A stretch of DNA of 41,775 nucleotides from Lacticaseibacillus songhuajiangensis (GTDB taxonomy: Bacteria > Bacillota > Bacilli > Lactobacillales > Lactobacillaceae), in the NCBI RefSeq assembly GCF_003946025.1, contig NZ_RHNR01000020.1:1-41775 (forward strand), given 5' to 3'. The position numbers and the translations under genes were made by a program. The notes under the pieces were generated by a model. The model did no database searches. It was not told the DNA's origin and was given only the letters and a program-made list of their open reading frames with translations. Shown here one piece after another: positions 16,197 to 23,979 of this stretch (position 1 is the stretch's first letter; each line of letters opens with the position of its first letter).

Positions 16197-16688
16197 ATGT
16201 TGCAACAATACAAACACATTCTTGTCGCGATTGATGGTTCTTACGAAGCTGAACTTGCATTCAAGAAGGCGGTCGAAGTCGCGAAGCGTAACGACGCAGA
16301 TTTGTTCTTAATTCACATTGTAGATACTCGCGCCTTCCAGAACGTATCCAGTTTTGACTCCGCGATGGTTGAACAAGTGACCGCCACGGCGAAGAACACC
16401 ATGGAAGAATACATCACTGCTGCTAAGAAGGAAGGCCTCGAGAAGGTCAGTTACTCCATCGAATACGGCGCACCGAAAACGATCATTGCCCGCGATGTTC
16501 CGAAGCAACATGACATCGACCTCATCATGATTGGGGCAACTGGGCTCAACGCGGTTGAACGCTTGCTCATTGGTTCCGTCACCGAATACGTCACCCGCCA
16601 GGCAACTTGCGATGTCCTCGTGGTCCGCACCGACCTTGAAAACAAACCGGCACTTGCCATCGGTAAAACTGCAAAAATTGGCAAGTAA
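16197..16688 (+). CDS. Universal stress protein (UspA family)
   Basis: A 163-residue UspA-fold protein. It begins YKHILVAIDGSYEAELAFKKAVEVAK (strand 1 with the ATP-contacting Asp), and carries the nucleotide motif GATGLNAVERLLIGSVTEYV, matching G-2x-G-9x-G-S, so it is of the ATP-binding kind. The end ATCDVLVVRTDL is the usual last strand. AAAGGGGCG lies about 8 bases before the ATG at 16197. Usp proteins accumulate during starvation and acid stress; the 6S RNA just upstream is also a stationary-phase regulator, which fits shared control. Confidence 0.93.
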   Translation: MLQQYKHILVAIDGSYEAELAFKKAVEVAKRNDADLFLIHIVDTRAFQNVSSFDSAMVEQVTATAKNTMEEYITAAKKEGLEKVSYSIEYGAPKTIIARDVPKQHDIDLIMIGATGLNAVERLLIGSVTEYVTRQATCDVLVVRTDLENKPALAIGKTAKIGK

Positions 16689-16744
16689 TTAGTAGCAAAT
16701 TTCACATTATCACCGCCAGAATAAGCTCTGTTTTATGAGCGATT

Positions 16745-16796
16745 AAAAAAGACGTGGCCATTTTCCAGACTCGGAAAATGGTGCACGTCTTTTTTG
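16745..16796. terminator. Bidirectional terminator between usp and the XRE-TPR gene
   Basis: AAAAAAGACGTG...CACGTCTTTTTT with an inner stem CATTTTCC / GGAAAATG. A and T runs on both sides allow use by both convergent genes. Confidence 0.92.
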
Positions 16797-16814
16797 TTCA
16801 CCCCATTATCAAAA

Positions 16815-17762
16815 TTATTGAGCGGAAGCGACGTTTTTTGATTCAGACACGGCCTCTTCCGCCGCGGCTGGTACTTCCGCATTGGCCTCAAGCACAACGG
16901 TATGCGCGGCCAGGTTAATAATGCGCGCGAGTACCCGCGCATTTTCCTCGTCCGCGCTCGGATCACTGCCGAGTTTCTGGAGACATTGAGCGCGCATATC
17001 ATACAACTCATCCAGCAAGTACAGACGGCCCTGACCAACCGCCTGCGCAATGCCGCTTTCCGCATCATGCAAATCCTCTTCTGGATTACCGAGCAAAAGC
17101 GCGCACTGGCCGCCTTGCAGGCGCATCGTGAGTTGCACGTCCAGTTGGCGCGGTTTGGTGAAGGTTAACTCATCCACAAAGTTGCGTGCTTCCCGCAGAT
17201 AGATCCGCGCACGATCCAGCTTTCCCTGACGCGCGTAGGCGAGAGCCAACCCAATTGTCGCCAGCACAGTCAGGCTGTTGTGCGGTCCCTGCTGTGCGGG
17301 TGCGAGCACCCGGTTAAAGTAATAAATTGCTTCATCGTAATCGGCGTGTCCCAATAATTCGCCCAGCCCATAAAGATAGCCGAACTGCCGCCGTGCTTCC
17401 AAATCCTTAATTTGTTCCGGATCATTTTGGCTCAAAATACTGAATGCAGCGTCATAATTACGTTGTTTGAGGTATTCTTCAATCTGACTGAGTTTATGCT
17501 GTGTTGTGATTGAATCGCCTTGAACGATGTCCTCAAGCGCAACATCAAGTCGCCGCGCAATCTTCACGAGGGTATTCAAACTAGGCACCTTGTTTTTCTT
17601 CTCAATGAGCGAGATTGTCGCCTGCGTGCAAATGCCTTTTGCCAGTACGCTCTGCGACATCCCCCGCTGCCGCCGCAACTCGCGCACCCGTTCACCACGA
17701 ACGTTGATGACTTTCTCGCTCTTCTTGCTATCTTTCTTGGTACCATCTTTCTTGTCGCTCAT
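16815..17762 (-). CDS. XRE regulator with TPR-like C-terminal domain
   Basis: A 315-residue protein. After a highly charged N-terminal extension (lysine-rich, residues 1-18) comes an HTH_3 domain (residues about 23-80: LRRQRGMSQSVLAKGICTQATISLIEKKNKVPSLNTLVKIARRLD). The rest, about 95-300, is a helical repeat region resembling TPRs (YDEAIYYFNRVL, LALAYARQGKLDRARIYLREA). This is the architecture of RNPP/Rgg-type regulators that often bind peptide pheromones, but no adjacent small peptide gene is obvious. The tail is Ala/Glu-rich and probably disordered. AAAGGAGAATATGA precedes the ATG at 17762, and a TATAAT box is visible on the minus strand at 17823-17828. Confidence 0.88.
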   Translation of the reverse strand: MSDKKDGTKKDSKKSEKVINVRGERVRELRRQRGMSQSVLAKGICTQATISLIEKKNKVPSLNTLVKIARRLDVALEDIVQGDSITTQHKLSQIEEYLKQRNYDAAFSILSQNDPEQIKDLEARRQFGYLYGLGELLGHADYDEAIYYFNRVLAPAQQGPHNSLTVLATIGLALAYARQGKLDRARIYLREARNFVDELTFTKPRQLDVQLTMRLQGGQCALLLGNPEEDLHDAESGIAQAVGQGRLYLLDELYDMRAQCLQKLGSDPSADEENARVLARIINLAAHTVVLEANAEVPAAAEEAVSESKNVASAQ

Positions 17763-17932
17763 TCATATTCTCCTTTACTAAACTGAACCCCACCAGCAAT
17801 TAATATCTGTATCACACTTTAAATTATACTGTCGTGACAAGATTGAGAATATTGTTTTATTTGCAATCCACATTTGACCATTAGTTTTTTCTGATACGTT
17901 TAGACTTAACTGCATGTGAATTCCACAACAAA

Positions 17933-18060
17933 CGCTGTCCGTCAGCGTAAGTGTTTTGGCGACGAAGTCGCGCACGGCCTCTGTGCCGTTTGCATACCGC
18001 CGCTAGGCGGTGAAGTCGGCAACTCCGGCGTGAGTAGTATTCACACGAATACTCAGTTAT
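17933..18060 (+). repeat. Structured element, partial copy P
   Basis: It begins with CGCTGTCCGTCAGCG, the small palindrome that also opens the elements at 27783 and 41485. Then come hairpins GCGAC-GAA-GTCGC, ACGGC/GCCGT and ACCGCC-GCTA-GGCGGT, and GTCGGCAACTCCGG, a block shared with the element at 28300-28632. A short stem around AGTATTC/GAATACT (18036-18053) takes the place of the large closing stem, so this looks like an internally deleted copy. It lies in inverted orientation to the next copy. Confidence 0.65.
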
Positions 18061-18154
18061 GAGAGTTTCACAAAGAACCAGCACTGACTAGTTGCGCTAC
18101 TAGGCCGCGTGCAAGGAGAGACTCGTGATATGCGGGCATCTCAATGTGGCGTTG

Positions 18155-18481
18155 AAAATACCACCACAGTCGTATAATGAATGTACTTAGGGCCTGGGGT
18201 GAATTGGTGGAGCACTCGCGGGCAGGTGACGCGAAAAGAACAGGCAGACCCATGTCAACCGGCGATAGCCGTTTTGCCATGGGTCTGCCTGTTCGGGGTG
18301 AACCTTTTTGACGTGGGTTTCGGCAAAAAGTTCAGCGGTAGCCTGGCTTGCCAGGCGTGAGCGACCCCGCGTTGCCTGCCCGCGAGTGTGGAACCAATTC
18401 GCCCCAGGCCCGACCTTCGGTCAATTTTCACAGAAGCCATCCTTGCGGATGGTATTTTCAACACTTACGCTGACGGACAAC
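18155..18481 (-). repeat. Structured element, copy R1
   Basis: Read on the minus strand from 18481: GTTGTCCGTCAGCG; a CATCC-GCAA-GGATG hairpin; GACC-GAA-GGTC; then a 44-nt closing stem (18368-18411 with 18190-18233, about 36 of 44 paired). Inside lie GGGGT/ACCCC enclosing GCCTGG-CAAG-CCAGGC and a CTTTTTG/CAAAAAG hairpin, followed by a 57-nt hairpin with 17 perfect base pairs (18238-18294). The tail after the closing stem contains CTGTGGTGGT, shared with copy R2. No coding sense is evident on either strand. Confidence 0.8.
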
Positions 18482-18507
18482 AAAAGCCGCCCCCAAGGAC
18501 GGCTTTT
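18482..18507 (-). terminator. Terminator of the met operon
   Basis: AAAAGCCG / CGGCTTTT around a 10-base loop, ten bases after the metI stop. It directly abuts the end of the structured element R1. Confidence 0.8.
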
Positions 18508-18516
18508 GCATAGTTT

Positions 18517-19203
18517 TTAATGATGTGTTTTGCGAGCGAAGATGTCGCCGATGAACTGGACAGCGAAAACCAGAATCATGATGAAGATCAGGCTGACCCA
18601 GATAACGTCGTTCTGGTAGCGCAGGTACCCTGTGTTGATGGCCAGGTTACCAAGACCACCACCACCAATGGCACCAGCCATGGCGGTGAGTCCGATAATA
18701 CTGATGATGGTCAGCACGGACACACGGATGAGCTCCGACAAGCCTTCGCGCAGGTAGACGCGAAAGACAATCTGCATTGGCGACAGGCCCATTGATTCGG
18801 CAGCTTCAACCACCCCAGGGTCAACTGTCAGCAGCGCGTTCTGCACTTGCCGCGCGTAGAACGGTGCGGCACCAGCAATCAGGGGTACCAGGGCGGCGGT
18901 TGGGCCAATCCCGGTGTGAACAATAAAGCGGGTCACGTCGTTCAAAACCGCGAGCAGGATGATGAACGGAATGGACCGGAACACGTTAACCAGCTTGTCG
19001 AGTACCGAGTAGAACGGCCGGTTTTCCCAGAGGCCATGTTCCCCCGTCAGCAGTAACAAGATGCCAACGATGAGGCCGATGATTCCGGCCACCAGTGTGG
19101 TCCAAAATGTCATGTACAAAGTTTGGTTGATGGCATCGACAACACCATCAGGACCGCTCCATAGCGGTACAACGTTCGGGAAGAATTTTTCAATGATACC
19201 CAT
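18517..19203 (-). CDS. Methionine ABC transporter permease MetI
   Basis: A 228-residue permease with five to six membrane segments. It imports methionine through the MetNIQ complex in the cytoplasmic membrane. The binding-protein-dependent permease motif (EAA loop) is visible as VVEAAESMGLSPMQIVFRVYLREGLSELIRV, which docks on MetN; the length is typical. The ATG overlaps the metN stop by one base (TAATG), with GGAGG 10 bases upstream, so the two are translationally coupled. It is the last gene of the metQ-metN-metI unit. Confidence 0.96.
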   Translation of the reverse strand: MGIIEKFFPNVVPLWSGPDGVVDAINQTLYMTFWTTLVAGIIGLIVGILLLLTGEHGLWENRPFYSVLDKLVNVFRSIPFIILLAVLNDVTRFIVHTGIGPTAALVPLIAGAAPFYARQVQNALLTVDPGVVEAAESMGLSPMQIVFRVYLREGLSELIRVSVLTIISIIGLTAMAGAIGGGGLGNLAINTGYLRYQNDVIWVSLIFIMILVFAVQFIGDIFARKTHH

Positions 19204-20264
19204 TACTTCTTACCTCCTGGAATCTGGACTGCAGTTACCGTCACGCCCTCGTCCTTCAGGAACTGCAATGCAGTGTCGATGTTGGCCGCTTCACCGGTCA
19301 GCACCACAATCAGGTTCCCAAACGGCGTGTCCTGCAGACTCTGGATGTCGGCAAACAAAATGTTAGCCGTCACCTGGTACTTAGCGAACAAGGTTGCAAT
19401 GATTGGCTGGTCGGTTGAATCCCCTAAGTAGGTCAGGCGAATCAGACGCTCATTTGGTCCCAAGTTCTGGACGGCTGGCTGCTTGGCGATAGTTTCCAGC
19501 GTGCTGTCGAGCTGCATTGTGGTATCAATGAAGTCCTTGGTGAGCGGCTGCTGCGGGTGCGCAAAGATGTCGAGCAGTGACCCACGTTCAATGACCGCAC
19601 CTGCTTCCATCACGGCAACACGTGAGCAAATCTGCTTAACGGCTTCCATTTGGTGGGTAATCAGCACAATGGTGAGCCCCAGCTTGGTGTTCAATTCTTT
19701 GAGCAGGTTCAGGATGGACACAGTCGTTTTGGGGTCCAGTGCGCTGGTAGCTTCATCGGAAATCAGCACTTCCGGATCTGAAGCCAACGCGCGGGCAATC
19801 CCGACACGCTGTTTCTGACCACCGGAGAGTTCAGCTGGGTAAGCATCGGCACGGTCGGACAAGCCAACGAGGTCGAGCAATTCGGCTACCTTTTGCTTAA
19901 TCTCCGCCTTACTCTTGATGCCGCGCAGTGGGAACGCCACGTTGTCGGCGATTGTGCGGCTGGCCATCAAGTTAAAATGCTGGAAAATCATCCCGATTTT
20001 ACGGCGCTTATCGCGCAATTCGCTGGCGGACAAGCTGGCCATGTCATCACCGAGGACGGTCACACTACCGGAGGTTGGCCGCTGCAGCAAGTTGATGAGA
20101 CGCACCAGTGTGGACTTGCCGGCACCAGAGTACCCGACAATGCCGTAAATGTCGCCGCGGTTAACGTCGAGGCTGACGTGGTCGACAGCGTGAACGGCCT
20201 CTTTTTTCTTTTCTTTGAAGACGACGTCAACGTCATCGAATGTAATCACTGTTTCAGCACTCAT
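19203..20264 (-). CDS. Methionine ABC transporter ATP-binding protein MetN
   Basis: A 353-residue ATPase that powers methionine import. Walker A GYSGAGKST lies at 44-52, the Q-loop at MIFQHFNL, the ABC signature LSGGQKQRV near 145, Walker B EVLISDEATSALD just after it, and the switch His in VLITHQMEAV. The C-terminal part from about 265 (RLIRLTYLGDSTDQPIIATLF) is the NIL/ACT-like domain through which cytoplasmic methionine inhibits transport. GGAAGGAATTTGCAA precedes the ATG at 20264; a longer frame to 20321 has no ribosome site. Confidence 0.96.
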   Translation of the reverse strand: MSAETVITFDDVDVVFKEKKKEAVHAVDHVSLDVNRGDIYGIVGYSGAGKSTLVRLINLLQRPTSGSVTVLGDDMASLSASELRDKRRKIGMIFQHFNLMASRTIADNVAFPLRGIKSKAEIKQKVAELLDLVGLSDRADAYPAELSGGQKQRVGIARALASDPEVLISDEATSALDPKTTVSILNLLKELNTKLGLTIVLITHQMEAVKQICSRVAVMEAGAVIERGSLLDIFAHPQQPLTKDFIDTTMQLDSTLETIAKQPAVQNLGPNERLIRLTYLGDSTDQPIIATLFAKYQVTANILFADIQSLQDTPFGNLIVVLTGEAANIDTALQFLKDEGVTVTAVQIPGGKK

Positions 20265-20336
20265 TTGCAAATTCCTTCCGTGTTGTTCCGAGTTGCGGTT
20301 ATGAAAGCGATTGATTTTCACCGCCTAACTAAACGT

Positions 20337-20362
20337 CGGGTTCGTTCGCAATGAACAAACCC
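20337..20362. other. Hairpin between metQ2 and metN
   Basis: CGGGTTCGTTC and GAACAAACCCG form an imperfect 10-bp stem around GCAAT. No T run follows on the minus strand, so it is more likely an mRNA-stability or processing hairpin that lets metQ accumulate above metNI, or a leaky terminator. Confidence 0.45.
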
Positions 20363-20389
20363 GAGTTCAGGATGGTTTAAATCTTAATT

Positions 20390-21214
20390 TTAGAACTTGT
20401 AGTCCCAAGCGGCAATCGTCGAACCGTCGTAAATCTTCTTGATCTGCTTCTTGGTTGCTTCAGTCTGGTAAGCCTTCACAATCTTCTTGTAAACAGCCTT
20501 GTTCTTTTCGGACTTCTTAGCCACGATGATGTTAACCCATGGCTTGCTCTTGGCGTTAATCTTTTCGACGTAGATGGCATCCGCTGGCTTGAGCTTGGCG
20601 TTCAGGGCCATGTCGTTGTTGACGACGGAAGCGGTTGTGGAGGACAGGCTCCGGGCTGTCTGCGAAGCGTCAACAGCGCTGAACTTGAGCTTCTTCGGGT
20701 TGGACTTGATGTCCCGAGTTGTTGGCGTCTTGGAATCATCCAGCTTGAGGATGCCGGCGGTTTCAAGCAAAATCAACGCGCGACCTTCGTTGGTTGGGTC
20801 GTTTGGCACGGCAACGGTATCGCCCTTCTTCAGGTCCTTCAGGCTCTTAATCTTGTTGGAGTAAACGCGCAGTGGTCCGATGTAGGTGTTCCCGATCGCG
20901 GTTAAGCTGCTGTCGTGGTGGGACTTTTCCCAGTTGTTAAAGAAATCGTAGTGCTGCATTGCGTTCAAGTCCAAGTCGCCATCGAGCACCGCTTGGTTAG
21001 GCTTGTTGTAGTCGGTGAACTGCACCAGCTTCAGGTTGATGTGCTGCTTGGCCAGGCGCTTAGCCACTGGCTTCCACACATCGGCGTCAGAACCAATGAC
21101 ACCCAGCTTAACTGTGGTGGTCTTGGCGGTGTCTGCGGACTTGCTACCACAAGCGGCAAGCAAAACGGTGGCGAGCAGGGCGGCCCCTGCAACTGCAAAA
21201 CTCTTCTTCTTCAT
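20390..21214 (-). CDS. Methionine-binding lipoprotein MetQ (copy 2)
   Basis: A 274-residue NlpA/MetQ substrate-binding lipoprotein. The signal peptide ends in the lipobox LLAAC, giving Cys as residue 1 of the mature protein. The motif order is typical of the family: TVKLGVIGSDADVWKPVAK, QFTDYNKPNQAL, DLDLNAMQHYDFF, then DTVAVPNDPTNEGRALILLE and the KPWVNIIVAKKSEKN segment. The start at 21214 has GGAGGAATTACTA upstream. It lies directly before metN and has its own promoter and Met T-box. It is closely similar to the metQ at 21583-22404, so the pair is a tandem duplication. Confidence 0.96.
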   Translation of the reverse strand: MKKKSFAVAGAALLATVLLAACGSKSADTAKTTTVKLGVIGSDADVWKPVAKRLAKQHINLKLVQFTDYNKPNQAVLDGDLDLNAMQHYDFFNNWEKSHHDSSLTAIGNTYIGPLRVYSNKIKSLKDLKKGDTVAVPNDPTNEGRALILLETAGILKLDDSKTPTTRDIKSNPKKLKFSAVDASQTARSLSSTTASVVNNDMALNAKLKPADAIYVEKINAKSKPWVNIIVAKKSEKNKAVYKKIVKAYQTEATKKQIKKIYDGSTIAAWDYKF

Positions 21215-21260
21215 TAGTAATTCCTCCATGTCATCATGACTTTTTCTACATTGACCAAAC

Positions 21261-21518
21261 AAAAAGCCGCCTCTAAGCAAAACTTAGAAGCGGCTTCCCG
21301 CGGTACCATTCTAATTCATTCCGTGCCACTAACACGGAACCTCTGGGAGTTATCTCCCGTGCATTGTAATGGATGCCAGCCATCTACACCTTAGCTTGCG
21401 CCTCAGTGAGCCGATCAGTGAGCCATTCTCAAAACACTTGGCATCCCCTTTTGCACCATCCGGGGTCTCTGCATTGCCGCTGAGTTTCTCTCTCTCACGT
21501 CATTCGTTTGAATCAATT
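21261..21518 (-). ncRNA. Methionine T-box leader of metQ2
   Basis: T-box leaders sense uncharged tRNA and let transcription continue. On the minus strand the T-box core GAATGGTACCGCGGG lies at 21298-21312, followed by the terminator AGCCGCTTCTAAG / CTTAGAGGCGGCT with a T run (about 21261-21296). In the Stem I region the specifier is ATG (21426-21424) in the context GAGAATGGCT, so the cognate is initiator or elongator tRNA-Met, most likely elongator. The transcript starts near 21518. Low methionine would switch metQ2-metN-metI on. Confidence 0.92.
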
Positions 21519-21524
21519 GCCTGT

Positions 21525-21553
21525 ATTATGGCAATGTTTTAATCTCTTGTCAA
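21525..21553 (-). promoter_or_regulatory. Promoter of metQ2-metN-metI
   Basis: TTGACA (21553-21548) and CATAAT (21530-21525) on the minus strand, 17 bases apart. It lies between the metQ1 stop and the T-box leader. Confidence 0.8.
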
Positions 21554-21582
21554 CTCTGATTTATTTTTTAACCCGTTCGGAC

Positions 21583-22404
21583 TTAGAACTTGTAGTTCCA
21601 GGCTGGGACTTCATTGCCCTTGTAGACCTTCTTGATGGTCTTGGCGGTTGCTTCAGTCTGGAAGGCCTTCACAATCTTCTTGTAAACCTTGTTGTTCTTC
21701 TGACTGCCCTTGGCCACGATGATGTTAATCCAAGGCTTGCTCTTGGCGGTAATTTTTTCGGTGTAGATGGAATCGGAAACCTTCAATCCGGCATCTGTTG
21801 CCACCCCGGAGTTAACCACTGCCGCCTGTGCAGACTTGAGAGAACGCGCCGTCTGGGATGCATCAATGGCAGTGACCGTCAAGTTCAACTTGTTGCTCTT
21901 GATGTCGTGGGTCGTTGGCAATGCCGCCTTATCGAGGGTAATCAGACCGGCCGTTTCGAGCAGCTGCAATGCGCGGCCTTCGTTGGTTGGGTCGTTCGGC
22001 ACCGTGACGGTGTCACCCTTCTTGAGCTTCTTGAGACTGCTAATCTTGCTGGAGTACACCTTAAGTGGTGCCAGGACGGTCTGACCGATTGCCTTCAGGT
22101 TGGACTTGTGCGTCTTGTTCCAGTTGTCCAGGAAGTACTGGTGCTGGAAGGCGTTCAGATCAATGTCCCCATCTAGCAGGGCTTGGTTCGGCTTGTTGTA
22201 ATCGGCGAAGCTGACAATTTTAATGTCGATGTTCTGCTTCTTGAGCCGGTTGGCGATTGGCTGCCACACGCGCTTATCGCTGCCCACAATCCCCACGCGC
22301 ACCGTGGTCACCTTGCTGCTGGCCTTCTGCTTGCTGCCGCAACCGGCAAGTACCAGACCCAATGCCAATACGCTAATTCCCGCTGCCAAAATGTTCTTCT
22401 TCAT
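21583..22404 (-). CDS. Methionine-binding lipoprotein MetQ (copy 1)
   Basis: A 273-residue MetQ paralogue with lipobox LVLAGC near residue 21. Motifs parallel the other copy: VRVGIVGSDKRVWQPIANRL, SFADYNKPNQALLDGDIDLNAFQHQYFLDNW, DTVTVPNDPTNEGRALQLLE, and KPWINIIVAKGSQKN. TGGGAGGAATTATT precedes the ATG at 22404. It has a separate promoter and a separate Met T-box and no terminator is obvious before the next promoter, so its transcript may read on into metQ2. Two binding proteins probably share one MetNI pair, perhaps with different preference for L-Met, D-Met or methionine peptides (inference). Confidence 0.95.
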   Translation of the reverse strand: MKKNILAAGISVLALGLVLAGCGSKQKASSKVTTVRVGIVGSDKRVWQPIANRLKKQNIDIKIVSFADYNKPNQALLDGDIDLNAFQHQYFLDNWNKTHKSNLKAIGQTVLAPLKVYSSKISSLKKLKKGDTVTVPNDPTNEGRALQLLETAGLITLDKAALPTTHDIKSNKLNLTVTAIDASQTARSLKSAQAAVVNSGVATDAGLKVSDSIYTEKITAKSKPWINIIVAKGSQKNNKVYKKIVKAFQTEATAKTIKKVYKGNEVPAWNYKF

Positions 22405-22462
22405 GAATAATTCCTCCCAAAAATGTCTTGTGTGTCAAAACGAACGCGCCGTGCCGGACACG

Positions 22463-22727
22463 AAAAAACCGCTCCTAAGCATTGCTTAGAAGCGGCTTCC
22501 CGCGGTACCATTCTAATTCGCCCACCGAAATGGGCCTCACTCAGGACTCCAACAAGTCCCGTGCAAGATAATGGATGCCAGCCATTGCAACTACGCCGAA
22601 GCCTCGTTGCACCGATCAATGAGCCATTTTCAGGTTGCCGTGCCTCCCCGCTTTCACCATCCGGGGTCTCTTTCAAGGTCGTGCGAACCGTCTCTCTCAT
22701 CTCACTCGTTTCGTTCATTTTAAGAAT
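22463..22727 (-). ncRNA. Methionine T-box leader of metQ1
   Basis: The same architecture as the leader of copy 2. The T-box core GAATGGTACCGCGGG is at 22499-22513, the terminator stem AAGCCGCTTCTAAGC/GCTTAGGAGCGGTTTT at about 22463-22498, and the specifier ATG at 22627-22625 in GAAAATGGCTCA. Much of the apical Stem I differs from the other leader, so duplication is not recent or the leaders have diverged. Confidence 0.92.
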
Positions 22728-22733
22728 GGCCTA

Positions 22734-22762
22734 ATGTTACCGCCACAATTCTTTGCTGTCAA
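22734..22762 (-). promoter_or_regulatory. Promoter of metQ1
   Basis: TTGACA (22762-22757) and TAACAT (22739-22734) on the minus strand, 17 bases apart, placing the start a few bases before the T-box leader. Confidence 0.75.
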
Positions 22763-22848
22763 GCATAATTTTGCCACAGTCTTGAAATTTTGCGCTTGCT
22801 TTTCAAAGCGCTAACACCTAAAGTCGTTTGGTGAGAGGGGTCTTATAC

Positions 22849-23979
22849 ATGAATGAACAAACTGAATTTCTGACTAAATTAATTCAAACGAACAGTGAAA
22901 ATGGCAATGAGGCAGCAATTAGCGCATTGATTGCCGCGAAGTTACAGGAACACGGAATCAGTAGCAAACTGCTACCGTATTCCGATGGCCGCAGCAATAT
23001 TATTGCGGAACTCAACCCTGACGCGCCTGGCAAAACACTCGCGCTCAGTGGGCACCAGGACACCGTGCTCATCGGTGACCGGGCCAAGTGGCATCACGAT
23101 CCCTTCGCCGCCGAAATCAAAGATGGCGTCCTCTACGGTCGCGGTGCCGCCGACATGAAGAGTGGTCTGGCCGCCATGGTCTTTGCACTCATTGAACTCC
23201 ACGACACGCATTTTGCAGGTCACGTACGCTTCATGGCCACTGTGGGCGAAGAATACGGCGCAATGGGTGCCCGGCAGCTCACCAAGGCCGGTTACGCGGA
23301 TGACATTGACGGCCTCGTGATTGGGGAACCAACGCTACCTAACATCATCCACGCCCACTCTGGGAGTTTTAACTACAAAATCATTGCCCGCGGTCAATCT
23401 GCCCACAGTTCAATGCCTGAGCTCGGGGTGAACGCCCTGAGCCTGCTCACCGACTTCATGATTGCCGAGCGCACCGCCTTCGATGATGCACCTGCTGACC
23501 CCGTTCTGGGCAAGCTCGTCCACTCCGTTACGATTGCTAAGGTTGGTAGTCAGGTGAACACCATTCCCGACTACGGGGAAGTTGCCGGCAACATTCGTCC
23601 CGTGCCGACTTTCGATAACGAGCACGTCATTGAACGCCTCAAGGAAGTCTGCGCGCAGCTGAACGCGAAGAGCAAGGGGACGCTCACCTTTGAACTCACC
23701 CACTCCTTCCGGCCCGTCAGCACCCCAGCAGACGCCGACATCGTGCAGGCCTTGCAAGCGGCGATCACCAAGCAAAATGGGCAACCAGCACCACTCGACA
23801 TCATTCATGGCGCGACTGACGCCAGTGAGTTCACCCTGGCCAACAAACAACTACCAACGCTCATTTACGGTCCTGGTGCATGGGACCAGGCGCACATGAT
23901 TGACGAGCACGTCGCACTGAGTGACTTCGAGAACGCCATCAAGATCTACGCTGATCTGGCACGGGAATTCTGCAAATGA
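22849..23979 (+). CDS. ArgE/DapE/ACY1-family M20 metallo-deacylase
   Basis: A 376-residue M20 enzyme that hydrolyses N-acyl amino acids or small peptides with two metal ions. Metal ligands and catalytic residues are visible: LSGHQDTV (His and Asp), GRGAADMKSG (bridging Asp), VGEEYGAMG (catalytic Glu pair), GLVIGEPT and the C-terminal AHMIDEHV (His). The dimerisation lid domain spans about 175-290 (SAHSSMPELGVNA). It is closest in look to succinyl-diaminopimelate desuccinylase-like proteins of lactobacilli, but true substrate assignment from sequence is unsafe. A GAGAGGGG site precedes the ATG at 22849. It overlaps the next gene by four bases. Confidence 0.88.
   Translation: MNEQTEFLTKLIQTNSENGNEAAISALIAAKLQEHGISSKLLPYSDGRSNIIAELNPDAPGKTLALSGHQDTVLIGDRAKWHHDPFAAEIKDGVLYGRGAADMKSGLAAMVFALIELHDTHFAGHVRFMATVGEEYGAMGARQLTKAGYADDIDGLVIGEPTLPNIIHAHSGSFNYKIIARGQSAHSSMPELGVNALSLLTDFMIAERTAFDDAPADPVLGKLVHSVTIAKVGSQVNTIPDYGEVAGNIRPVPTFDNEHVIERLKEVCAQLNAKSKGTLTFELTHSFRPVSTPADADIVQALQAAITKQNGQPAPLDIIHGATDASEFTLANKQLPTLIYGPGAWDQAHMIDEHVALSDFENAIKIYADLAREFCK

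Noticed and set aside
17778..17975. Small peptide pheromone gene beside the XRE-TPR regulator
   Set aside because: The frame there has no ribosome site or signal-like hydrophobic core.
17933..18507. CRISPR-like array
   Set aside because: The repeated blocks are inverted and hairpin-based, not regularly spaced direct repeats with unique spacers.
18255..18520. Open frames inside element R1 on both strands
   Set aside because: They follow hairpin arms, have no ribosome site, and the frames are not conserved in copies R2, R3 and R4.
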